From Acidobacteriales bacterium 59-55 (GTDB lineage Bacteria > Acidobacteriota > Terriglobia > Terriglobales > Acidobacteriaceae), in contig MKSV01000003.1 in assembly GCA_001897435.1 (NCBI GenBank), positions 819,926 through 883,925 of the forward strand: a stretch of 64,000 nt of DNA, written 5' to 3'. Positions within the stretch are counted from its first letter, which is position 1, and each line of letters begins with the position of its first letter. The notes below the pieces were generated by a model, which was not told the DNA's origin, searched no databases, and was given only the letters and a program-made list of their open reading frames with translations. Shown piece after piece: positions 1 to 7,634 of the stretch. The position numbers and the translations under genes are program-made.

Positions 1-277
1 AGTACGCCGTCAGCAGCACGCGCCGCGCCAGCGGATACACCTCGCGCGACCGCGCCAGCACCTCGCTGCCCGGCATCCCCGGCATGCGCTGATCGCTGAT
101 GACCATGGCCAGCGCATCGCCGCGGCCCTTCAGCTCGCGCGCCGCCGTCAGCGCCTCTTCGCCCGAGGTCGCGCTGATGATCGTGTAACTCTCCCGATAG
201 CGCGAGCGCAGGTCGCGGCGAACCGCCGCCAGCACCTGCGGGTCGTCGTCCACGATCAGAAGCACAGGCTTGTTCAT
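1..277 (-). CDS. Response regulator receiver, N-terminal part (runs off window edge)
   Basis: The readable 92 residues form a CheY-like receiver domain: acidic pocket VDDDP near residues 9-13, probable phospho-acceptor D62 in ISDQRMPG, and a T/Y switch region (LLTAY) at the cut end. The start codon overlaps the stop of the upstream kinase gene (ATGA), so the two are translationally coupled and the kinase is the likely phosphodonor. The N-terminus (start MNKPVLLIVDDDP, conserved DQRMPG, RRVLLTAY) resembles fused response-regulator / thioredoxin-reductase-like flavoproteins that commonly follow cyclic-nucleotide-domain kinases. That fusion is inference because the C-terminal part lies outside the window. 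A free-standing receiver or an NtrC-type regulator remains possible. Confidence 0.85.
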   Translation of the reverse strand, partial: MNKPVLLIVDDDPQVLAAVRRDLRSRYRESYTIISATSGEEALTAARELKGRGDALAMVISDQRMPGMPGSEVLARSREVYPLARRVLLTAY

Positions 278-1704
278 TGCGCCCCGCCCGGCTCGTCCTC
301 GATGACCAGCGGCAGCGTGACGCGAAACTCCGTCCGCCCCGGCTCCGTCTCCACCGCGATTTCGCCGTCGTTGTGCTGCACCAAGCGGCGAACGATGTCG
401 AGGCCCAGCCCCGTGCCCTGCCCCATCGGCTTGGTGGTAAAGAACGGATCGAACATGCGCGCGCGAACCTCCGCCGGAATCCCCGGCCCGTTGTCGACGA
501 TGCGCACCACCACGCGATCCTGCTCGCGGCTCGCCAGCACCTCCACCCGGCCAGCGGCGATGACCGCGACGGCGGCAACTGCGTCGAGCGCATTGTCGAT
601 CAGGTTCGCCCACACCTGATTCAGTTCGCCAGCCAGTCCCAGCGCCCGGGGCAGCCCCGGCTCCACGCGCAGCGCCACCGCGACCGACTTCCCCCGCGCC
701 TTCGCGCCCAGCACGGCGATGGTGTTGCTCAGGCTCCGGCCCAGGTCCACCGGCGCGGCAGCCTTCGCCTGGTCCATGTGCGTAAAGCCCTTGATGGCGG
801 CCACCAGCCCGGAGATGCGCGTCGCCGCCTCCTGAATCTCCGCCGCAAGATCCCGCACCGCGCAACCCGCCGCCGCCCAGCGCAGCACCGCATCAAGCGC
901 CGGTCCGCTCACGGCTTCGGCCAGCGCGTCGAGCGCCGCGAAGGTAACCTTGGTCTCGGCGAGCGCTTCGGCGCTCGCGACATCCAGCCCGTGATCCGAC
1001 AGCCAGTCGGCGATTGCGTCCTCCCGGTCGGCCTGCTCGATCGGCGACAGCACACCCTGCGCCTGCTTCGACAGGCAGGCCGTGCGAACCGCGTCAACCG
1101 CGGCCAGTTGTTCGTCCGTCAGCCGGGCCGCGCCCAGCGCCCGCGTCGCCTGCTCGGTCTCCTGCAGCCGGCTCTCCATCAGCGCGGCGCCGCGTTCAAT
1201 CGCGGACGCGGGATTGTTCAACTCGTGGGCCAGCCCCGCCGAAAGTTTTCCCAGCGAGACCATCTTCTCGTCGTGCAGATCGCTCGAGGTAAACGCGCGC
1301 GCGCGGTCGACCATAGTATGCACCAGCAGCGATGTAATCGCGTGGCACTCGCGGATCATCTCCGGCATCCGGTCGCGACTGACGGCCAGGACCGTCGACG
1401 GCTCCTGCGCCACCGAATCGGCCGGCGGACTCACCAGCCGCGAGTACGGCAGCAGCCCGGCGATCTCGCCCCCGCGCCACTCCATCATCTTGTGCCGCCC
1501 GGCGCCGCGGTCGACGAAGATCGCGATGTGCCCCGACAGCACGATGAACATGCCTTCGACGGTAGCGCCCTTCGAGCTGAGCACGTCGCCCGCCGCCAGG
1601 TGCCGAACCGAGCCATGCGCGGCCAGCCACGCCAGCTCCTCGCGCGGCGCCCCGCTCAGCGTCTTATGCTCCGCCAGTCGATCGACGATCTCCGTTTCCG
1701 TCAT
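274..1704 (-). CDS. Sensor histidine kinase with N-terminal cyclic-nucleotide-binding domain
   Basis: The protein has 476 residues and no transmembrane segment, so it is a cytoplasmic sensor. Residues about 15-130 form a cNMP-binding (CRP-like) beta-roll. A HisKA segment follows with the H-box GLAHELNNPASA (phospho-acceptor H160). The C-terminus is a HATPase domain with N-box NLIDNALDAV, G1 box VDNGPGIP and G2 box GTGLGLDIV. A long Ala-rich helical insertion (about 175-290) separates the H-box helix from the ATPase domain. The gene overlaps the response-regulator start by 4 nt. The effector may be a cyclic nucleotide, but the binding-pocket signature was not verified. Confidence 0.93.
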   Translation of the reverse strand: MTETEIVDRLAEHKTLSGAPREELAWLAAHGSVRHLAAGDVLSSKGATVEGMFIVLSGHIAIFVDRGAGRHKMMEWRGGEIAGLLPYSRLVSPPADSVAQEPSTVLAVSRDRMPEMIRECHAITSLLVHTMVDRARAFTSSDLHDEKMVSLGKLSAGLAHELNNPASAIERGAALMESRLQETEQATRALGAARLTDEQLAAVDAVRTACLSKQAQGVLSPIEQADREDAIADWLSDHGLDVASAEALAETKVTFAALDALAEAVSGPALDAVLRWAAAGCAVRDLAAEIQEAATRISGLVAAIKGFTHMDQAKAAAPVDLGRSLSNTIAVLGAKARGKSVAVALRVEPGLPRALGLAGELNQVWANLIDNALDAVAAVAVIAAGRVEVLASREQDRVVVRIVDNGPGIPAEVRARMFDPFFTTKPMGQGTGLGLDIVRRLVQHNDGEIAVETEPGRTEFRVTLPLVIEDEPGGAQ

Positions 1705-2190
1705 CCGGTCATCTTTTCTTTGTGCTCCGTCGACCAGACTACCAGAGAGAATACGCGCGGATTGAGCACGCCGGTTACCGCCCGCAGCCTAATTAACAGT
1801 GCGCTCTACTTGCTGCGGCGCAAGCGAAGCGGGAGTGGAGAGACACCTGCATTCGCTGTTGCGGTTGCCGTTGCTCTTTTGCCTCTGGGTACGCCAGGGG
1901 CCTCAGCCTTGGCCTCTTAACCCTCGCCCAAAACAGCCCTTATCCCCGGAATCCGGCCAAAATGAACCAAAAACCATACAAAACCGAGAAAAACCTGAAA
2001 AAACCTGTGGAAACCGAACAAATCGTATTGACAAAGCTTGCGGAAAGGCTGAAGGTGAATTGCGGTACGGTTCTCCGCACCCGCATGAACATTGATGATC
2101 GCGCATCTTCCAACGATGTTTTCTCATCGGTCGACAGGCGGGCAAGGCGAGCGGCCCGAAGTTTATTTTGAACCATAGAAGGAGTAATAC
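1705..2190. other. Intergenic region with a degraded family A repeat, upstream of the HU gene
   Basis: This 486-bp stretch separates the divergent kinase and HU genes. Positions about 1824-1918 hold a decayed family A repeat: GGAGTGGAGAGACACCTG, a short TTGCNN tract and one damaged CCAGGGGCCTCAGCCTTGG hairpin. A TTGACA -35 candidate for the HU gene lies at 2028-2033, but no convincing -10 sits at the right distance. No gene was recognised here. Confidence 0.6.
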
Positions 2191-2487
2191 ATGGCAAAGG
2201 GAATGACAAAGACAGCACTGGTTCGCCACATGGCGGAGAAGCTCGAGATCACCAACAAGCAGGCAGCAGCCGGCCTCGAACTGCTGGCCGAGACCGCGGT
2301 CAAGGAGACCAAGAAGAACGGCGAGTTCACCATTCCCGGCATCGGCAAGCTGGTAAAGGCAGAGCGCAAGGCGCGCCTCGGCCGCAACCCCCAGACCGGC
2401 GAGACCATCAAGATCAAGGCCAAGACCGTGGTCAAGTTCCGCGTGGCCAAGGTGGCGAAGGACACCATCGCTCCCGCCAAGAAGTAG
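2191..2487 (+). CDS. hup: HU-family nucleoid DNA-binding protein
   Basis: This 98-residue protein is close to the usual 90-residue length of HU/IHF proteins. It has the two-helix dimerisation N-terminus, the beta-arm region with GxNPxTGExIxIxAK-type sequence (RNPQTGETIKIKAK), and a Lys/Ala-rich tail extending slightly beyond the family core. The arm proline and arginine needed for minor-groove intercalation are present. A strong Shine-Dalgarno (AGAAGGAG) precedes the ATG, and an intrinsic terminator follows. It probably bends and compacts DNA as a homodimer. HU versus IHF subunit cannot be decided, but a single stand-alone gene favours HU. Confidence 0.95.
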   Translation: MAKGMTKTALVRHMAEKLEITNKQAAAGLELLAETAVKETKKNGEFTIPGIGKLVKAERKARLGRNPQTGETIKIKAKTVVKFRVAKVAKDTIAPAKK

Positions 2488-2513
2488 CTCTCACCACGCC
2501 CCGCGCGCAAACA

Positions 2514-2580
2514 GAAGCCCGCAGCGCCCCGGCCCGTCGACTCCTTCGACTCAAGCCAGGCGCAGCGGGCTTTTTTCTTC
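2514..2580 (+). terminator. Intrinsic terminator of the HU gene
   Basis: A 14-bp stem with one mismatch (AAGCCCGCAGCGCC pairing with GGCGCAGCGGGCTT) is followed by TTTTTTCTTC, 27 bp after the HU stop codon. The loop is long (about 30 nt). Confidence 0.85.
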
Positions 2581-2664
2581 GTCACGCAGCCCCGCCACAA
2601 AACACACCCTCTCGCCCCTTCGACGAAGGGCACGCCTTCCTGGCCCAACCGCATTGACCTAAAC

Positions 2665-3009
2665 GCACATCATCTCGACCCAGCCCGCAGCACCGCAGAA
2701 GCACATCATCTCGATCCAGCCCGCAGCACCGCAGAAGCACATCATCTCAATCCAGCCCGCAGCATCTCAGAAGCACGTCATCTCGACCGGAGCGAAGCGC
2801 AGTGGAGAGACTCCTGTATTTCGCTCTTGTCGTTGTCGTTGTCGTTGCCGTTGTCGTTGTCGTTGTTCTTGCCGTTGCCGTTGTCGTTGTTCTTGCTGTT
2901 GCCGTTGTTCTTGCTGTTGTCGTTGCCGTTGCTTCTGGGTACGCCAAGGCTTCAGCCTTGGCCCTCTATCTCCCGCCACAAAAAGGGGCTTCAGCCCCTG
3001 GGGTATACC
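2665..3009 (+). repeat. Family A mosaic repeat with a 36-bp tandem leader
   Basis: Three 36-bp direct repeats start at 2665, 2701 and 2737 (GCACATCATCTCGA... with a Cys/Ala-codon-like GCCCGCAGCACCGCAGAA tail). A fourth start at 2773 runs into the standard leader ending GTGGAGAGACTCCTGTATTTCG. The hexanucleotide tract (TTGTCG, TTGCCG, TTGTTC, TTGCTG units) spans about 2824-2935. Two hairpins follow, CCAAGGC-TTCA-GCCTTGG and GGGGC-TTCA-GCCCC. Apparent ORFs through the tract are repeat artefacts. Confidence 0.9.
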
Positions 3010-3051
3010 GGAGCGGCTCCGCACAAATTCAAAAGCTGAAGTCCTATTGGC

Positions 3052-3801
3052 TCAATCGCCCGCTGTCGTCGTCGCCGGCAGCAGAGCCCGCGCCACCAGC
3101 GCCAGCCCCACCGACACCACCACGCCCTGCGTAATCAGAAAAGCGTTGTACCGCCACCCCACGGCGATAAACGCAACCGCCACGCCCCACATATACGTCT
3201 CGCCCAGAAACGCCGCTCCCCACGCAGGCACAGCCGTTGACACCGCCACCCGCGCCCGCAGCGACGGCAGCAGCCGCGGCACGCGCGCGCAGTACGCGCG
3301 ATACGCCTCACCCTGCCTGCCCGTCAGAAACGCCTCTTCGCCCAGGATCAGCCGAAGCTGAAAGACGGCCATCGTCAGGATCATGAAGATCGCCCCGCTC
3401 GGCGGCATCAGCAGAGCCAACGCCAGCACATGAATCATGGTGCCGAGATACAGCGGATTGCGCACGTAGCGATACGGTCCCGCCGCCACCACGCTGCCGC
3501 CCTGAAACGTATGCGCCTTCGCGACGTACGCGCCCAGGTACGCCGTGCCCCAGGTGCGCAGCGCCGCCGCCGCGACGGCCAGCGCGATCCCCACGCCGAG
3601 CACAAGATTGAATGACGTCGCAATGCCGATTGCGCCCGGCTTAATCATCGATAGATGTGCCGACAGCGTTCCCCACACATGGGCGTTCGGCCCTGCCGGG
3701 TCGACATGCAGCCAACGGTTCCACGGAGTCGTAAACCCCAGCACGATGAGGACGAAGTGAATGAGGAAGCGAAACCGGAACTCGAACGCTGTGGCTTTCA
3801 T
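3052..3801 (-). CDS. Isoprenylcysteine carboxyl methyltransferase-like membrane methyltransferase
   Basis: This polytopic protein of about 249 residues carries the ICMT/PEMT-family signature: GPYRYVRNPLYLG in the middle and the C-terminal E-E-x(n)-YRAYCARVPRLLP block that binds S-adenosylmethionine at the membrane face. About five to six hydrophobic segments are visible, including two after the methyltransferase core. The ATG at 3801 was preferred over an upstream in-frame TTG (3822) because GGAG precedes it at a sensible distance. The substrate is unknown; bacterial members methylate lipids or small isoprenoids rather than prenylated proteins. It ends next to a family A repeat. Confidence 0.8.
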   Translation of the reverse strand: MKATAFEFRFRFLIHFVLIVLGFTTPWNRWLHVDPAGPNAHVWGTLSAHLSMIKPGAIGIATSFNLVLGVGIALAVAAAALRTWGTAYLGAYVAKAHTFQGGSVVAAGPYRYVRNPLYLGTMIHVLALALLMPPSGAIFMILTMAVFQLRLILGEEAFLTGRQGEAYRAYCARVPRLLPSLRARVAVSTAVPAWGAAFLGETYMWGVAVAFIAVGWRYNAFLITQGVVVSVGLALVARALLPATTTAGD

Positions 3802-3905
3802 GGTCTCCGCAATGCGCGGCAATCCCTTTCTCGACTACTTAGAAAATCTTATCTGACATCATTCCAATCGAAGCCGCATAGCCGCCCCAGATCACCCCAT
3901 AGCCG

Positions 3906-5675
3906 CTATCGCGCCTGATATCGCTTAATCACATCGGCCATCGAGACCGCTCCTTCGAGCGCTCCCCGGCTTGCGCGATTGGTGATCGGAAGCAGCGGCC
4001 ATCGCTTGAAGTACGACAGCGTATCGGCCAGCAGAAGGTCGGGGAACAGTACCGGCGTCCGTTCCTTGCCCAGCCGCTCCTCGAGCCACCGCGACGAGTC
4101 CGCCTCGCTCACATTGGCGAAGATGTCCTCAAGCTCCTTGTGCGTCGCCGCATACCACAGCCCATCGCTGCAATGGATCAGCAGCACGGAGCCATCCTTC
4201 ATCCCCTGGTACTGTCTCACCGCCTTCATCGTCTTCGCGACCGCATCCGTGCCTTCGAGCACGGGCACGATCACCCGCTGCATCGCGTCTTCGATGTGCA
4301 GCTCGCTCTCCTCGCGCTGCTCCTCCATCGACGGAAGGTAAAGCCCGTCCTGAATCGTCAGCATCTCGAAGACCGGCACCGGCTGGAAGGTGCGCGAGAT
4401 GACGTACGCAATCGCGTTGGCCAGGATCACCGGAACGATGATCGAGTAGTTCCCGCTGACCTCCAGCACCATGAACACCGATGTCAGCGGCGCGCGCAGA
4501 AACGCCGCGAACAGCACCCCCATCCCCACCAGAGCATACGACCCCAGCGACCCGGTCAGGTGCAGTTGCGGAAAGTAGAGTTTCTCGAAGGCGCCGATGG
4601 AAGCGCCCAGCATCGCGCCGATAAACAGCGTTGGAGCGAACATTCCGCCTGGCGTCCCGGTCGAGAACGAGAGCGTCGTCGCGATGATCTTGAAGATCGC
4701 CAGCGCCAGCAAAATCTTCCACGCGAACTGCGCGTGCATGGCCTGGTCGATGGCCTCATAGCCGGCGCCCATCACCTGCGGCAGACCGAAGTATCCGATG
4801 CCGCCGACCAGCAGGCCCGCGAGACCCGGCTGCAACATCTGTTTCCACGCCGACTGTCGGCGCAGCCGCGGCCTCAGGTAGCCGATCGCCTTGGCGAAGA
4901 TCAGCGAAGCGATGCCGCCGAAGACGCCGAGCACGGTGTACGCCAGCAGCTCGCGCGAGTCGAATGTCACCGTCGGGATGCGGAACATCGGCTGCGATCC
5001 CCAGAACCATCGCGCCACCACCACGCTCGACACCGCGCCCAGAACGATCGACCCCAGCACGGAGGCGTTCCAGCGCCCGATCACCTCTTCGATGACGAAC
5101 AGGATCGCCGAGATCGGCGCATTGAACGCCGCCGCCAGGCCCGCCGCCGCGCCCACCGGCGCGAACAGCCGCAGCCGCTCACGCGACAGCCCCATCTTCC
5201 GGCTGATCAGCGACGCCACCCCCGCGCCGATCTGCAGCGCCGGGTCTTCCGGCCCCAGGGAGTGCCCGCTGCCGATCGCCAGCGCCGACAGCATGAACTT
5301 GCCGATGACGGTGCGAAACGAGATATAGCCGTTGTTGATATAGAGCGCAGCCTTGGTCTGGTTGACGCCGCTGCCGCGTACCTTGGGAAAGACATACCGC
5401 GTCAGCACCGCGATCACCACGCCGGCAACCGCCGGAACGATGAACAGCCGCGGCTGGCCCGGATTCGGAGCCGATCCCAGGAGCAGCACATTCAGCCACT
5501 CGATCGCCATCCGGAATGAGACCGCGAGCAGTCCCGAGATAATGCCGATCACGATCGACAGCAGCAGGAACAGCCGCTCCTCCCGCTCCGGCGCAATCGC
5601 CGCCGTCTGGTCGATGGAGGTCGAAGCCGTCGCTCGCGGCGCGGGCTCTCGTTCGGTCATGTAATTCGCTTCCAT
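3906..5675 (-). CDS. ClC-family chloride channel / H+-Cl- antiporter with C-terminal CBS-like region
   Basis: This 589-residue protein has about ten to twelve membrane segments (35-430) and a cytoplasmic tail (450-589) resembling a weak CBS pair. The three chloride-filter motifs are visible: GSGVN (101-105, for GSGIP), GPEDP (141-145, for GREGP, keeping gating glutamate E143) and GTPGGMFAP (340-348, for GxFxP). The internal proton-path position EE (196-197) is retained. The position matching the central filter tyrosine of E. coli ClC (PLYSAIL) appears to be F436 (PVFEML). It starts 6 bp after the TPR gene stop, so both are probably one transcript. The ATG at 5660 is an alternative start. Confidence 0.92.
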   Translation of the reverse strand: MEANYMTEREPAPRATASTSIDQTAAIAPEREERLFLLLSIVIGIISGLLAVSFRMAIEWLNVLLLGSAPNPGQPRLFIVPAVAGVVIAVLTRYVFPKVRGSGVNQTKAALYINNGYISFRTVIGKFMLSALAIGSGHSLGPEDPALQIGAGVASLISRKMGLSRERLRLFAPVGAAAGLAAAFNAPISAILFVIEEVIGRWNASVLGSIVLGAVSSVVVARWFWGSQPMFRIPTVTFDSRELLAYTVLGVFGGIASLIFAKAIGYLRPRLRRQSAWKQMLQPGLAGLLVGGIGYFGLPQVMGAGYEAIDQAMHAQFAWKILLALAIFKIIATTLSFSTGTPGGMFAPTLFIGAMLGASIGAFEKLYFPQLHLTGSLGSYALVGMGVLFAAFLRAPLTSVFMVLEVSGNYSIIVPVILANAIAYVISRTFQPVPVFEMLTIQDGLYLPSMEEQREESELHIEDAMQRVIVPVLEGTDAVAKTMKAVRQYQGMKDGSVLLIHCSDGLWYAATHKELEDIFANVSEADSSRWLEERLGKERTPVLFPDLLLADTLSYFKRWPLLPITNRASRGALEGAVSMADVIKRYQAR

Positions 5676-5681
5676 CCGCCC

Positions 5682-6860
5682 CTATCGCTCCACCGTATCC
5701 GGAGACTTCGCCAGCAGCAGCAGAAGCGCGTCGTCGCCCCCGGGCGCTCCGCAGATCCGGCTGGTCTGTACTTCGGTGTCATAGATCAACTGCACCGCCG
5801 TATCCTGCCGCGCGGCGCTCTGTAACAGCTTCGCTCGACTGTGGTCCACATCGTCGCTCGCCCATCTCGCGTTCAGCTCCTCAAGCCCCGGCGGCAGCTT
5901 GTCGGTCGTGCCGAAGGTGGCGGCGCAGCTCGAAAACCGCTTCTTTGCAATACTGAGATCCATCAGGATGCGCGAGACGCGCTCGCTCGACCGCAACTTG
6001 CCCGACGGCCGCAGCTCCAGAATCCGCCTCGAATTCCTAAGCATCGTCTCCAACTCTCCCGGCCGCGCCTGGTCCTTCTCGAGCGGCGACGCCTGGGCCT
6101 CCAGCGCCCGCTCCAGCAGAGAGTGTGCCGAGGCAAAGTTTCCCAGCCGGTACGCCGCCCGCCCCGCGCCCTCCAGCGCCGCCTCGTCCTTCGGATCGTC
6201 CTTGAGAACTTTGTTGTAGAAGGTAAACCCGTCGGCCATGTCGCCCGTCTCGACCAGCAGATCGGCCAGCGTCCGGTTCAGCTTCGGATCGCCCGGAGAG
6301 TTGCCCGCGGCGATCAGCAGTTCGATGCGCGCCGCGTTCATCTCGTTCTGCGCGATCAGATAGCGCGCCAGCTCCAGCCGCACCTCGCGCCGCCGCACCA
6401 CGCCGTCGCCCTCCCAGGTGCCGTAGATCGAAGCCCGGTAGTACTTCACCGCGTTTTGCGGATCGTTCTTCTTCGCCGACAGCCGCGCCAGCTCCAGGTT
6501 AATGAAGCCGTCGCCCGGCTGCGCCATCCACAAGTTCATGAAGTAGTTGGACGCCGCGTCGGTTCGCCCCGCGGTCTCGAGCGCCTGCGCCAGCAGCAAT
6601 TCATAGGAGCGCGTACCCGGCGCGTACGACAGCCCTGTCCGCAGGGCGACAATCGCCTGCTCCGGCTTGCCCGCGTTCAGGGCGTCCCGGCCCCGGCCGG
6701 ACCAGCGCACAGCCAGCTCCGCACGGTGCGAGCTGAACGAGCGAAACAAAAAGAGCGTAACCAGAAAAAGCGTGCCGGTGATGAGCGCCAGAACAAGGAA
6801 CGTCAGCGAGTCCCGAAGAAACAGCCGCCGTCTTGCGAGCGAAACCTCGGTTCTACTCAT
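5682..6860 (-). CDS. Membrane-anchored tetratricopeptide-repeat protein
   Basis: This 392-residue protein has one N-terminal transmembrane helix (about 16-38) after a basic segment, so the bulk is extracytoplasmic. TPR-like helical pairs run from about 50 to 290, for example the units beginning GKPEQAIVALRTGL, NDPQNAVKYYRAS and GNFASAHSLLERAL. The C-terminal 100 residues are not clearly TPR. It lies immediately upstream of the ClC gene. A scaffold or assembly role is plausible from the repeats; no specific function can be assigned. Confidence 0.8.
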   Translation of the reverse strand: MSRTEVSLARRRLFLRDSLTFLVLALITGTLFLVTLFLFRSFSSHRAELAVRWSGRGRDALNAGKPEQAIVALRTGLSYAPGTRSYELLLAQALETAGRTDAASNYFMNLWMAQPGDGFINLELARLSAKKNDPQNAVKYYRASIYGTWEGDGVVRRREVRLELARYLIAQNEMNAARIELLIAAGNSPGDPKLNRTLADLLVETGDMADGFTFYNKVLKDDPKDEAALEGAGRAAYRLGNFASAHSLLERALEAQASPLEKDQARPGELETMLRNSRRILELRPSGKLRSSERVSRILMDLSIAKKRFSSCAATFGTTDKLPPGLEELNARWASDDVDHSRAKLLQSAARQDTAVQLIYDTEVQTSRICGAPGGDDALLLLLAKSPDTVER

Positions 6861-7634
6861 AGTCGCAAGTCATCCCAGGATGCATGTCGATGGTACAACC
6901 TCTTTCTATCTGTCATGTGGATTGCGATGCCGTCGTTAATCCAAGCTCTCTTAGAGCTATTCTCTCTCTCGTGTAGCGTCCGTTGTTTGTCATTCCCGAA
7001 GGGAATCCGCGTTTCGACCGAATCACCAGATACTACATCTGGAGGAGAACCGCTCTTAATTGTATTGACAGGACCGCCGGAAGGCGGCGGGAATCGCGTT
7101 CAAGGCAAAACCTCTTCCGATTAAATCTGCAAAAAGATGCAGCATCAAGCCCGGATAACGTCAAATCCGCTTGTCAATTCAGATAGAACGATTGGCGTTT
7201 GAATTGCTCTATAAGGCACGCCGCACGTTGGCCCGGCCCATTCTTTCAGTTTGCAGCCAAGCAGCGAACGTAATGGTGAAGTGACCCAGGGCTCCCGATC
7301 TCAAGTTCACCACTGCGCAGCACAGCGCAGGACAGCGCAGGACAATCTTGATACGCAAGTACGGGAACGACGGACTTATGTATCAACTGGGTTTTGAAGG
7401 ACGCGGCTGCAACGCTCCGCGCGTGTGTTATTGAGTCTACCTTGGCCTTTGTCTGACTTGGCCGATCTTCCCTTCTATCCAGCTCAGGTCTCGCTTTGAT
7501 GAAATACGCGGCCTTCCGTCCGCGAATCCCCCTCCGCGGGGGCGCAACGAAGCTGCGTCCAACAGGCCCGCGCGCAATCGATTGCGGCTGCGCACACGGT
7601 CGCGCTCGTCCCAACACGCCCATGGAGGCAGCAA
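6861..7634. other. Long intergenic region upstream of the Fap-like locus
   Basis: This 774-bp stretch holds a family B fragment at about 6988-7056 (ATTCCCGAAGGGAAT hairpin followed by GGAGGAGAACCGCTC). Positions 7315-7345 contain a short direct repeat (CAGCGCAGGA twice). A TATAAG -10-like hexamer lies at 7210-7215. No confident promoter or gene was found. The length suggests room for regulation or a long leader ahead of the 7635 gene. Confidence 0.5.

Noticed and set aside
2163..2654. A 163-residue antisense ORF over the HU gene
   Set aside because: HU matches its family over its full length. The antisense frame is a high-GC shadow with no recognisable domain.
2665..2780. Regular 36-bp repeats suggesting a CRISPR array
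   Set aside because: The 36-bp units are contiguous with no unique spacers between them, are not palindromic in CRISPR fashion, lack cas genes, and run into the common family A leader.
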